Source: an uncultured bacterium (GTDB lineage: Bacteria > Patescibacteriota > Saccharimonadia > Saccharimonadales > Saccharimonadaceae). Taken from it: a stretch of DNA of 12,395 bases. The position numbers were made by a program, and so were the translations under genes. Below the pieces are notes generated by a model that saw only the letters and a list, made by a program, of their open reading frames with translations, did no database searches and had not been told where the DNA came from. The stretch is taken from assembly GCA_938045655.1 (NCBI GenBank), contig CALIMO010000132.1, forward strand, positions 1 through 12,395, given 5' to 3'. Shown piece after piece: positions 1 to 7,984 of this stretch. The first letter of the stretch is position 1, and the number at the start of each line of letters is the position of its first letter.

Positions 1-953
1 CTAGAATCAGTTTCTCCATCTTTACTATGGTCGTTTGCTGTTTTCTTTATATCGTCGTCAATTTCATCCTCAGTTTTGCCTTTATTGTCTTTTTTAGCTT
101 TTCGAAAGTTAAACCAACCCTTGAGTTTTTGCCAAGATTTATCAAGAAAAGATGCGAAACGCCCGCTAAAACCACGGCGAAAAGCTTGCCGCACATCGGG
201 GTTTTTAGTTAGAATATTTTTAATATCTTTAGAAGAATTATTTATTTCAATATTTCTACCATCTTTAATATAAGTTAGTTTTGAAATTTTTTTCCTTCCA
301 AATAAGCTTTCCTTCTCATCTAAATCAACTTTAAAACCAGCTTTTTCAAGATTTTTGATGTTTCGGTCTGTTACCTTTGACATTCGGCAAACTAAGCCTG
401 CTGGACTACAATTAGTACCTTTTATTTTTAGCTTCATCACTTTAACAGAGCGATTATTCATACTTGTTGAGGCGGAATTAAGTTTTTCGGTAATAATTTC
501 TTGAATATGAACTGGTGCAAGTGAAGCAATTCCTGTTGAAATTACAAAAATAAATGCACCACCACCACCAAGAAGGCCGCCAGTTGCTGCCATCGCTCCT
601 TTATTTTTGAAGAATGATTTTGCACGGTTTTTCCAACCGCCTCCTGCTGAGCTTGCTGTGTTGCGAGACTTATGAGTTCCACCACCACTCACATTATTTT
701 GCCAGCCGCCAGATTGGGCGGGTTTTGAATCTTTCGAAAGTGTTTCGGAATCGCTAATTTTGGAATTTGAAGCAGTAGAAGTTGAAGAATTTTCGGCACT
801 CGCCAAAGCAGACGGATTATAACCGTCATTTCCTCGAATAACTTCAGCGTTTCCCCATATACTTCTTGCTCGTTCAAGCGCAGATTGATTCGAGTCGCTC
901 AAGTCGCTAAAATCAAGATTTTCATCTCTTTCGAAATCTCTAGCTGCTCCCAT
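1..953 (-). CDS. Unrecognised single-span membrane protein linked to T4SS genes (C-terminus cut by window edge)
   Basis: The frame is open from ATG at 953 to the window edge, giving 317 codons with no stop; the C-terminus lies outside. I do not recognise the family. Residues 1-110 are acidic, then Ser/Thr/Gly-rich and probably disordered. A basic patch (WKNRAKSFFKNK, about 107-118) precedes one glycine-rich hydrophobic segment at about 119-147 containing GGLLGGGGAF. After it comes a soluble part with two cysteines (182 and 189, in NCSPAGLVC), a basic stretch around 255-290 and an acidic tail. This would fit a bitopic protein with a cytoplasmic N-terminus and an external C-terminal domain. An AGGA ribosome site lies 6-7 nt before the ATG. 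It sits 63 nt downstream of virB4 on the same strand but has its own promoter. Position suggests a T4SS accessory or surface component; that is inference only. Confidence 0.8.
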   Translation of the reverse strand, partial: MGAARDFERDENLDFSDLSDSNQSALERARSIWGNAEVIRGNDGYNPSALASAENSSTSTASNSKISDSETLSKDSKPAQSGGWQNNVSGGGTHKSRNTASSAGGGWKNRAKSFFKNKGAMAATGGLLGGGGAFIFVISTGIASLAPVHIQEIITEKLNSASTSMNNRSVKVMKLKIKGTNCSPAGLVCRMSKVTDRNIKNLEKAGFKVDLDEKESLFGRKKISKLTYIKDGRNIEINNSSKDIKNILTKNPDVRQAFRRGFSGRFASFLDKSWQKLKGWFNFRKAKKDNKGKTEDEIDDDIKKTANDHSKDGETDS

Positions 954-985
954 TTTATTCCTAAAACTCTATAATTTATAAATTA

Positions 986-1014
986 ATTTTACCACATTTA
1001 CGCTTGTGCTTCAA
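986..1014 (-). promoter_or_regulatory. Predicted sigma70-type promoter for the membrane protein gene ending at the left edge
   Basis: On the minus strand, TTGAAG (1009-1014) is followed after exactly 17 bp by TAAAAT (986-991), with a TGG extended -10 immediately before it. The predicted start is near 979, giving a leader of about 26 nt that contains the AGGA ribosome site. The -35 box lies only about 5 bases inside virB4's 3' flank and stop region. Confidence 0.6.
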
Positions 1015-1016
1015 GC

Positions 1017-2876
1017 TTAAAATAGTTCATTCGGATCGGCGTAACCGTTAGTCATCATATTGTCGCCCTGGCGGTTTTTTGAACTATTTGGGCTGGTTGA
1101 AATAAGCTGATGTTCGGTGTCGCTGGCGATGATTTGAATATGAACGTGATTTTGGCCTGCAAAGAATAATCCTTGCCCAACTGGGAAGTTCGAAAGGCGC
1201 TTTCGTTCTTCCTCAGTTAGTTTAAAGACGTCACTCAAAACATCAACTGCACTTGAAGATTGTTTTAAAAGTAGCTGCATTGAGCTGTTTGAAACAATCG
1301 CTCGCCCCATTTTTGAACCCATAAAGTCTTCAACGTCCTGCGAAATTGTAGTAAGGCCAAGATAATATTTTCGAGCGCGTTTTGCTAAACTGAACAAGAA
1401 GTTTGCCGAATCGTCGTATTTCATTAACTGCCAAGCTTCATCCACGATAAGCATTCGTTTTTTCTGCTCAGAACGCACAATATTCCAGATGTGAGAAAGC
1501 ACAATATACATCGCAACTGGGCGAAGTTCATCTTCAAGGTCGCGAATGTTAAACACCACCATCGAGTTATTGATATCAATATTTGATTGTTGCGAGAAAA
1601 TTCCTGCGAAAGTTCCGGTTGTGTATTTTCGAAGGCGTTGTGCTAAGCTTGGGCCACTACCATCCATATGGACTAAGGTGTCGTAAAGGTTATGAATTGT
1701 TGGCGGTGTTGAATTATGTGTGAGAGGATCTGAGGTAATTCCAGCTCGAGCGTAAGTGTCAATAATTGCTTGATCGAGGTCGGCTTCTTCATTTGGTGAA
1801 AGCCCAATTGATTGTCCTGCACTAGTTCCACCAAGCATTAATCGAAATAGACCGTGAAGCGTTACGATATTTGCACGAAGCGCGTTGTCTGCTTCTTCGG
1901 CATCAATAACGTGTGGTAAATCGAAAGGATTAATTCGAACATCCGAGTTTAAGCTTAGGCGAATATAACTTCCGCCAACAGCATCGCTCAATTTTTGATA
2001 TTCATTTTCCGGGTCAATAATTAAGACCTCTGCACCCATCATCATTGTTCGAAGAGCTTCAAGTTTCACTGTGAAAGATTTACCAGCACCAGATTTTGCA
2101 AAAACCACCATGTTTGCATTTTCGAGTGTATAGCGGTCAAAAATTACGAGCCCATTATTGTGCATATTAACGCCATAAAGAACACCATTTTCTTGGGTTA
2201 AATCGGCAGAAGTAAATGGAAATGAAGTTGAAATTGCGCCAGTGTTCATGTTTCGCCGAATTTGTAGTTGGTCGGAAAGTTGTGGAACGGCAGATTTTAA
2301 ACCTTGCTCCTGCTGGCTTGATGCAACTTTAGAAAACAGCATTTGCTGGCCAAGCATTGTTTCAACTTTACTTCGAACAAAATTAAGCTCGTCAAGACTG
2401 TCGGCGTAAATTGTTAAATATAAGCCAAAACGGAAGAACTTTTCAGCACCAAGTTGTAACTGATCTCGGAGCTCTTCGGCATCGTTTAAAGCAGCTTCAA
2501 GCGCTGGATCTCGGGTTCTACCTTTTTCATTATTAATCGAAAGATCGGCTTCAAGCTGAGTAACTTTTCGACGAAGGTTTTTCATGACGATTTCAGTTTC
2601 AACAGGATAAATAAACATTGAAACATCTAAAACTTCATCAGCATTCAAAATTGGCGAGGCCCATCCAGTATAAAGCTGGCGGGGATAGCCGTAAACGTAA
2701 ATTGTTTGACCATATTTTGTACCAAGTCGAAAATATCCTGAGTGAAATTCAAGACTTGATGGTGCGATTAAATCTCGCAAAGTGTTAATACCAGTTAAAA
2801 ATGCTTGTTCAACTTCGGCCTGTTCTTGCGCTCGTTGTTGGGCTGCAATATCAACCGCATCTTTTTTCTTCGCCAT
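1017..2876 (-). CDS. virB4: VirB4-family T4SS ATPase (C-terminal part of a split TraC/VirB4)
   Basis: VirB4/TraC ATPases power assembly and substrate transfer in type IV secretion systems from the cytoplasmic face of the membrane. This 619-residue protein has a P-loop AKSGAGKS (260-267), a strand ending LIIDPENEY (285-293), Walker B MLIVDEA (475-481) and the VirB4-type downstream stretch KRARKYYLGLTTISQD (499-514). Residues 25-230 resemble the second half of the usual N-terminal domain, including a probable coiled coil at about 95-145. The start follows a strong GGAGG site at 2886-2890 and lies only 2 nt after the stop of the TraC-like gene, so the two are probably translationally coupled. 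The first N-terminal subdomain of typical 800-900-residue family members is absent here and is encoded by that upstream gene. ATPase assignment is firm; whether it moves DNA or protein cannot be told. Confidence 0.95.
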   Translation of the reverse strand: MAKKKDAVDIAAQQRAQEQAEVEQAFLTGINTLRDLIAPSSLEFHSGYFRLGTKYGQTIYVYGYPRQLYTGWASPILNADEVLDVSMFIYPVETEIVMKNLRRKVTQLEADLSINNEKGRTRDPALEAALNDAEELRDQLQLGAEKFFRFGLYLTIYADSLDELNFVRSKVETMLGQQMLFSKVASSQQEQGLKSAVPQLSDQLQIRRNMNTGAISTSFPFTSADLTQENGVLYGVNMHNNGLVIFDRYTLENANMVVFAKSGAGKSFTVKLEALRTMMMGAEVLIIDPENEYQKLSDAVGGSYIRLSLNSDVRINPFDLPHVIDAEEADNALRANIVTLHGLFRLMLGGTSAGQSIGLSPNEEADLDQAIIDTYARAGITSDPLTHNSTPPTIHNLYDTLVHMDGSGPSLAQRLRKYTTGTFAGIFSQQSNIDINNSMVVFNIRDLEDELRPVAMYIVLSHIWNIVRSEQKKRMLIVDEAWQLMKYDDSANFLFSLAKRARKYYLGLTTISQDVEDFMGSKMGRAIVSNSSMQLLLKQSSSAVDVLSDVFKLTEEERKRLSNFPVGQGLFFAGQNHVHIQIIASDTEHQLISTSPNSSKNRQGDNMMTNGYADPNELF

Positions 2877-2878
2877 AA

Positions 2879-3655
2879 TTAAATTCCTCCTTGATCTGGT
2901 CGCTCGCCTTCAGCTTTTCGAACAAATAAACTTGCCGTATCACGAAAATCGCCCAAAGGTTCATAAACGGCAGTATCTGGGTTATAAACATTATAATAAA
3001 GTTCGCCGAGTTCTTTAGTGTTTAATTGAACTGATTTGATTCCCATTTGGTAAAGACCACCAGTAATTGAATCAACGCGTTTTTTAATTTCTTCGCGTGC
3101 TTTATCCCAAGTGTTGCGGTCGATTTTCGAAATTTGAGCACCCGGTTTTGCAAAAATTTTGCCAAAAAATCCTTTTGCTGAACCCTTTAAATTATTTAAA
3201 TCACCACTCGGATAATAAGGAACCACAATAAAGAAAGATTTATCCATAATATTCGCACTTCGGCTAAGACTATCAATAAAGTTAATATAATCTTCCATTA
3301 AGTCGCCAAGCAACATATTATCTTGCGCTACTTGAATTTCAGCCAATTTATTTAAATATGGTTCAATATCAACTCGTTGTGAGCGAACTAAAATCTGAAT
3401 TGGAAAAGTTAATGCGTTCAAAAAACTTTGATAAGAATATTCTACTCCCTCGCGTTCTCGTGAGCTCATAAGATCGAAGTTAATTGATTTGCAAGCAATA
3501 ACAGCGCGAAAGCTTCCGTCGCGCATTACCACCATCCCTTCGCGGAGTTCGGCGATTTCAAGCGAATTTTGCGTTGAAGACGGATTTGTTGGAGCATTTA
3601 TATTTGTTTGGTTTTGGCTCTGATTTTGTTGGTTATTAACTTGATTATTGTTCAT
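2879..3655 (-). CDS. TraC-like N-terminal VirB4 domain protein
   Basis: This 258-residue protein begins with a Q/N-rich, probably disordered stretch (1-29). It then carries a fold typical of the start of TraC/VirB4 proteins: LREGMVVMRDGSFRAVI (37-53), INFDLMSSRERE (58-69) and a hydrophobic SFLNALTFPIQILVRSQ (77-93). There is no P-loop, so it is not itself an ATPase. The strand FFIVVPYYP (141-149) and a C-terminal mixed alpha/beta part complete it. With the downstream 619-residue ATPase it adds up to 877 residues, about the size of a single-chain family member, so it probably forms the membrane- or PrgI-contacting part of the same subunit. The gene starts 1 nt after the PrgI stop with a GAGG site inside the end of prgI, a sign of coupled translation. 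Assignment rests on pattern recognition. Confidence 0.85.
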   Translation of the reverse strand: MNNNQVNNQQNQSQNQTNINAPTNPSSTQNSLEIAELREGMVVMRDGSFRAVIACKSINFDLMSSREREGVEYSYQSFLNALTFPIQILVRSQRVDIEPYLNKLAEIQVAQDNMLLGDLMEDYINFIDSLSRSANIMDKSFFIVVPYYPSGDLNNLKGSAKGFFGKIFAKPGAQISKIDRNTWDKAREEIKKRVDSITGGLYQMGIKSVQLNTKELGELYYNVYNPDTAVYEPLGDFRDTASLFVRKAEGERPDQGGI

Positions 3656-3656
3656 A

Positions 3657-5087
3657 TTACCTCAATGAAATTACTACTTCTTTTTCACCCAAGTCGACCT
3701 CGTTCGAATTTTCTTGGGCTTTCTTTTCTTTATCTGCTAGTTTATTTGCTTGTCGTGCAAGCGTTTCCACCGAAAGATCTTTTCCTTCTGAAACTAACCT
3801 TTTCATTTCTGCGCTAATCTTATTTGCAGATTCTCGTTCTGTGAGATGTCTTCTATTTATAAAAGGATTGTTCTCTGGATTAGTAGAAATTCTAACTTTC
3901 GGATCTCGCTTTTCACGCTCAACAGTTTCATTAATTTGCCTAATTCGTTCAAAACTGTTATTAATTCCTTCTAAATCTTGATTAAAATCATCTGGCAGAT
4001 TTTCGAAATGGCTTTGTGGCTCTGATTGTTGAGCTGGTTGTGGTGCTGGTGGTGTAAAATTCGAAAGTGGCTGTGGTGAAGGCTGTGTAAATTTCTGCGG
4101 TTGATTTTGCCAATTTGGTGAAATAACTGTTTGATTCATTGAGTCTGGATAAGGATTGTAGTTTAAATGAATATTTTCATCAAAATTTTGTTGCGGTTGA
4201 TTTTGCCAATTTTTATTTTGCTGAAAATCATTATAATTTTGTACTTGTGATTGATTCCAATTTTGCCAATTCGAAAAAGCCCCATTTTGCATTTGTGGCT
4301 GATTGTGGTTAAAATTCATTTGGTATTGATTTTGCTGATTCTGAGAAAAGGCTGTTAGCTTAGCTTCAGCTGGTTCTGAAACTTGAACATCTTCAAATTT
4401 AATATTATCTGAACCTTCGTATCGATTTTTAGGGTCGAAATAATAAGTTTTGTCTTGAATGTTTTCCGAATTTTCATCTGTAAATTGTGCTAAATTTCGG
4501 GCCATATCAAGATTCTGCATAATTTGCTGTTTTCGTCTCTGATCGTGTTGATTTAATAAATTATCAACATTTGAAGAAACTCGTGAATTATCAAACATAT
4601 CTTCGGCTGCACGAGCTTCATTTGAATATTCTTCACGAACAGTTGTGTTAACTGGTGCAATAGAGTGTTTAATGGCCCACCCTTCAGTATCAACAATATC
4701 TGCTAAGTAGCTAAGTCTACGTGAGGCTTCATTTTGTGAAAGTTCTTTTGTGAGGTGTTCTTCTCTATTTACTGGTGCAGAAATTTGAATTAAATGTTCC
4801 ACGCCATCTGGCTGCCAAAAACGCTTGTTTGGTTTTAAATAAAATGAAACAACTGCTGCAAGATAAGTTTCCATTGGTTGGTCTTTTCGAAGTGGTAAAG
4901 CGAGTGCACCAAAAAAGATAATAATAGGTAGCGGTAAAATAATTAACCCCGGGAAAATTCCCCAAAGAAAAATCTCCAGCGCAATACAGCCTGCTACAAT
5001 AATCAGGTAAATGAATTGCCGAAAGTTAAACGGCCCAAGCAATTTGTCATCAGCCTCAACGTCTTGAGGAACTTTATAAACGCTCAT
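3657..5087 (-). CDS. PrgI-family T4SS membrane protein with long Q/N-rich tail
   Basis: Residues 1-110 match the PrgI family: YKVPQDVEADDKLLGPFNFRQ (4-24), two membrane helices (about 25-43 and 46-66) and an amphipathic end containing KPNKRFW (85-91). PrgI proteins are inner-membrane partners of VirB4 in Gram-positive-type T4SSs, in the place of VirB3. Family members are normally little more than this region. Here about 365 extra residues follow: a charged helical part (110-215), a Q/N/P-rich low-complexity part (about 245-365, with repeats of NWQNQPQ) and a charged helical end (375-476). The start is fixed by the family N-terminus, although the AAGGAG site at 5105-5110 is 17 nt away, which is unusually far. 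It is the first gene of the prgI-traC-virB4 unit. The tail is most likely cytoplasmic; its role is unknown. Confidence 0.88.
   Translation of the reverse strand: MSVYKVPQDVEADDKLLGPFNFRQFIYLIIVAGCIALEIFLWGIFPGLIILPLPIIIFFGALALPLRKDQPMETYLAAVVSFYLKPNKRFWQPDGVEHLIQISAPVNREEHLTKELSQNEASRRLSYLADIVDTEGWAIKHSIAPVNTTVREEYSNEARAAEDMFDNSRVSSNVDNLLNQHDQRRKQQIMQNLDMARNLAQFTDENSENIQDKTYYFDPKNRYEGSDNIKFEDVQVSEPAEAKLTAFSQNQQNQYQMNFNHNQPQMQNGAFSNWQNWNQSQVQNYNDFQQNKNWQNQPQQNFDENIHLNYNPYPDSMNQTVISPNWQNQPQKFTQPSPQPLSNFTPPAPQPAQQSEPQSHFENLPDDFNQDLEGINNSFERIRQINETVEREKRDPKVRISTNPENNPFINRRHLTERESANKISAEMKRLVSEGKDLSVETLARQANKLADKEKKAQENSNEVDLGEKEVVISLR
4096..4212. repeat. Pair of 21-bp perfect direct repeats inside the PrgI tail
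   Basis: An identical 21-base segment occurs at 4096-4116 and 4192-4212, 96 bases apart and in the same frame. Both copies encode the peptide NWQNQPQ in the Q/N-rich tail. A degenerate third copy lies near 4250-4270. Such repeats suggest the tail grows and shrinks by replication slippage or unequal recombination. Confidence 0.8.
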
Positions 5088-5125
5088 TCTTTATTTGCCC
5101 ACTTCTCCTTATTTCAATAATATTA

Positions 5126-5134
5126 ATTTTAACA
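5126..5134 (-). promoter_or_regulatory. Predicted extended -10 promoter of the prgI-traC-virB4 unit
   Basis: Minus-strand TGTTAAAAT forms an extended -10 element. The matching -35 position at 5149-5154 reads TTTATT, which is poor. The predicted start near 5119 gives a leader of about 32 nt holding AAGGAG at 5105-5110. The element lies just past the upstream terminator, which supports a separate unit. Confidence 0.45.
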
Positions 5135-5156
5135 TATTTTCGAAAAAAAATAAAGC

Positions 5157-5197
5157 TTAAAAATAAAATAGGCAAAACATTTAGATTCTGCCTATTT
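5157..5197 (-). terminator. Rho-independent terminator of the TrbL/VirB6-like gene
   Basis: On the minus strand a 9-bp perfect stem (AAATAGGCA at 5189-5197 with TGCCTATTT at 5166-5174) encloses a loop of 14 nt and is followed by TATTTTT. The TAG stop codon of the gene (5192-5194) lies inside the left arm, so translation finishes within the hairpin. Confidence 0.85.
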
Positions 5198-7879
5198 CTT
5201 GTCTTTAATATTTTCGGGCTTCCAATTTCCGCCCAAAACTTTATCATAAAGACCTTTATTATTTCGTTCAATCTCTTTAAGCATTTTGCGAATTTCAGCA
5301 CCTTGCACGGCATTGAGTTTTCCATATTCTGAAGGGTTTTCGTTAATTGCCTTAACACTTTCAAGTGTGGATCTAATTGTTTCATTCGACATATTCGAAA
5401 TTGCTGATTTATCCCAAATGATTTTCATTGCGTCATTTGAAGCTTTAATGATTTTATCATCTGAAACATTTTTAGCGTAATTGTCGTGAATAGCATTATA
5501 AACTTCTTTCGAATTCATTCCATTTACAGCAATATTTTCAAGTGCTGCACCACCAATAAATTGAAGATCGTCTTTCTTGGTTTTCTTGAAAGCTTCAACC
5601 AAGTCATTACGGTTAGCATTCAATTCTCCACCAATTTCAGTTTTACCAAGTGAATCAATAGCGCCTTTTAAGTCAGTTGTTCCCATAAACTTCTCGGCTG
5701 TTGCAGCGCGTAAGTTTTTAGTAATTTCAAAATCAATTCCATCTTTCTGAATTTTTTCACCCATTTTTTTCGAAAAGATTTCGTTATAATCATTACCTGA
5801 AAAATTAAGTGATTTTGTAAGGTTTGTAAGTGATTCGACTTCTTCTTTGTTCTCTTTTGAGGCTGCTACTAAAGAACTTGCAAGCGCTGAGACTTTTCCA
5901 GCTTCACCGCGTACACCAGACGCGGTTTCAAGTAAGTCGTTGCTGTAGCGCATGTTGTTTGCCATTGCATTATTAAGTGAAAGGTTGTTATTCTTTTCAG
6001 CTAGTTTAAGAGCATTTGTTTGATTCATATTATCAACAAATCGAAGTGCTTGCTCGCCAAATTTCCCGCGTAAATCCTTTAGTGATGCTTCACTTAAATC
6101 AACGACACCAGTAATGTTTCCATTATCATCTTTTTTGAGCGTTGAATTAAATAATTCTGCTTTAATTTGCGAAAGCCCAGCATTTGTGCTTGCGGTTGCA
6201 CGATTGAGAGCTTCAGTGGCTAACATTTCTTGATACTGAGTATCTGAGTTTATTAAATGCTTTTTACGAGCATTATAATACATGTTCGAAAACGCATTCG
6301 AACCTTCCGGCATATTTTGAATTGCGTCTCGTCTTTCATTTTCAAGATCCGTAAAGCGTTCGTTTTGATACAATTCTGCAATTGATTTCGAAGCACCAAT
6401 TCGGCGTCGGCGGTTGTAGTTCATCTGATTAATTCGTACAGGCAATGAATTTGGATTTTTTGCGATAGCATGATTTCGATACCTTTCTTGGTTTTCTGAA
6501 AGGAACTTCTTTGCACGATCAACTGGACCTTTGTTTGGATTATTGATGATTCCAGCAAATTTACCAAGCAGACTACCGCTAATTCGCATAATTGTTGGCG
6601 TAATCGCTAGCGGCACAACTTGTACTACGGCACCAAGTAAGAAAATTAAAAAGCTACCGTTCGAACTTGCAATAATTGTTGTTCCGATTAATTGCGAACC
6701 TCCAAAAAGAAGAGAAATTAACGGATACATCACGAGCATCGTAGTGAATAAATCTTTCCATTTCTCGAACCATTTTTCAGTATTTGGCAAAATATTCGCC
6801 GCAAATGCAAGTGGCGCTAAGAAAACTAAAACAATAATAATTGCCTGTCGTGCAGCTAAAATTACTAAAGCTACAACTGCCGAATAAATTACAGCAACTA
6901 GTGCTCCAAGAATCATCATTACTGCAGCACCAATATTACCCATAGTTGCAACCGTTGCAGTGTAAGCACCATAAGCCACCACGCCAGTTCCGCTCAAAAC
7001 TGCAGCGGTCATATTTGACCAATCAAGATTAGCTGTTTTTATCTTATTTTCACCGCCATTATTAAAAATACTATCTCTAATTCCAATCAAAAGATTTTGA
7101 GTTTGTGCACCTAAAATATTCGAAATATCAACTAAAATCGCACAAATATAATAAGAAACATTAATTAAAATTGCTGCAATAATTAGCTTTGGTAATAATT
7201 TTTTAATTCCGTAATTACTAATTCCAAAACCTGTTACTTGCGAATAAATCACAAAAACAAATCCAATCACAAAAAAGACGTTTGCAACATTTCGCATATA
7301 ATCCCAAACTTGAAAAAGACCAGATTGATTCGATGTATAAAGTGGTTGTACTCGTAAAAATGCTTGGAGCCAGTCATAAATACCATCCATCCATTTCGAA
7401 ATCGTATTCGCGACCATACAAACCATCCATCCACCGCCACCTTCAACACTACAAAGTGATTTATCTTCATTTTTCGAAACGCCATCAACTTTAACATCTT
7501 GTGCTTCGCCGTTTTGTTTCACATTTCCAAGTGCACTTACGTCAAACGAATAAATTTTTCCGCTTGAAGCATCATTCTCGTTTTCAAGAGCGATTACTGT
7601 TGTTTTATTTTCACCAGCATTTAATGAAGAATTTTCGGCATAAAGTTTTTTCGAACGAATTGATTCTGGAAATCTTGAAGTGTCGGAAACTTTTGAATAT
7701 GTTTTTCCGTTATATGTTATGCCATTTTTTGAAGAATCTGTCCATTTTGCTCCATCAAGAGCAAGGGCGATATTCGAATTAAAAAATCCCAAGATTGCGA
7801 CTACTGTAAAGATCGCGATGAAAAACACATTTCGAAAATCTTGAGTTTTTGCTTTTTTAAACCTCGCCAAAGTTTGCAT
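5192..7879 (-). CDS. TrbL/VirB6-like polytopic T4SS channel protein with large soluble C-terminal domain
   Basis: VirB6/TrbL proteins form the inner-membrane channel of T4SSs. From ATG at 7897 the frame is 901 residues; I start at ATG 7879 (895 residues) because the 7897 ATG lies between the -35 and -10 of a near-consensus promoter, upstream of the predicted transcript start. Numbering from 7897: a signal or anchor helix at 24-46 ending near ALA, an external domain at about 47-200 with cysteines 149 and 160, then hydrophobic segments near 203-222, 233-262, 300-320, 322-348, 350-370, 383-410 and 414-437. Residues 452-901 are hydrophilic, helix-rich and Asn/Lys/Glu-rich with no motif I know, probably cytoplasmic. 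Family members often stop soon after the membrane part. It is transcribed alone and ends at a terminator. If the promoter is wrong, 7897 with AAAGGG upstream is the alternative start. Confidence 0.85.
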   Translation of the reverse strand: MQTLARFKKAKTQDFRNVFFIAIFTVVAILGFFNSNIALALDGAKWTDSSKNGITYNGKTYSKVSDTSRFPESIRSKKLYAENSSLNAGENKTTVIALENENDASSGKIYSFDVSALGNVKQNGEAQDVKVDGVSKNEDKSLCSVEGGGGWMVCMVANTISKWMDGIYDWLQAFLRVQPLYTSNQSGLFQVWDYMRNVANVFFVIGFVFVIYSQVTGFGISNYGIKKLLPKLIIAAILINVSYYICAILVDISNILGAQTQNLLIGIRDSIFNNGGENKIKTANLDWSNMTAAVLSGTGVVAYGAYTATVATMGNIGAAVMMILGALVAVIYSAVVALVILAARQAIIIVLVFLAPLAFAANILPNTEKWFEKWKDLFTTMLVMYPLISLLFGGSQLIGTTIIASSNGSFLIFLLGAVVQVVPLAITPTIMRISGSLLGKFAGIINNPNKGPVDRAKKFLSENQERYRNHAIAKNPNSLPVRINQMNYNRRRRIGASKSIAELYQNERFTDLENERRDAIQNMPEGSNAFSNMYYNARKKHLINSDTQYQEMLATEALNRATASTNAGLSQIKAELFNSTLKKDDNGNITGVVDLSEASLKDLRGKFGEQALRFVDNMNQTNALKLAEKNNNLSLNNAMANNMRYSNDLLETASGVRGEAGKVSALASSLVAASKENKEEVESLTNLTKSLNFSGNDYNEIFSKKMGEKIQKDGIDFEITKNLRAATAEKFMGTTDLKGAIDSLGKTEIGGELNANRNDLVEAFKKTKKDDLQFIGGAALENIAVNGMNSKEVYNAIHDNYAKNVSDDKIIKASNDAMKIIWDKSAISNMSNETIRSTLESVKAINENPSEYGKLNAVQGAEIRKMLKEIERNNKGLYDKVLGGNWKPENIKDKK

Positions 7880-7887
7880 ATGACCTG

Positions 7888-7916
7888 ATTTTATCATAAT
7901 TTAACCCTTTTGTCAA
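7888..7916 (-). promoter_or_regulatory. Near-consensus promoter of the TrbL/VirB6-like gene
   Basis: Minus-strand TTGACA (7911-7916), a 17-bp spacer and TAAAAT (7888-7893) with a TGA extended -10. The predicted start is about 7881, only 2 nt before ATG 7879. The message would therefore be essentially leaderless and would exclude the upstream ATG at 7897. Confidence 0.75.
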
Positions 7917-7974
7917 CCTTAAAATTAAGTTTTTAGAATAAAACACTTGCTTTTTCCCTAAAAATGGTTTAAAG

Positions 7975-7980
7975 TATAAT
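7975..7980 (+). promoter_or_regulatory. Predicted -10 box of the pilin operon
   Basis: A perfect TATAAT ends 4 nt before the ATG at 7985. The canonical start would fall at about 7985-7988, on the ATG itself. No good -35 sits at 17 bp; TTGCTT at 7947-7952 is 22 bp away. An alternative promoter, TTGTCA (7910-7915) with an 18-bp spacer and TAGAAT (7934-7939), would give a leader of about 39 nt, but that leader contains no Shine-Dalgarno site. Confidence 0.5.
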
Positions 7981-7984
7981 TATC

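Noticed and set aside
5088..5104. GTG in frame upstream of the PrgI start, close to AAGGAG
   Set aside because: It reads GTG-GGC-AAA-TAA and stops at once; the PrgI family N-terminus fixes ATG 5087.
6531..6887. Plus-strand frame of 118 codons opposite the VirB6-like gene
   Set aside because: It is an antisense shadow of membrane-helix codons in a clearly real gene, with no promoter or ribosome site.
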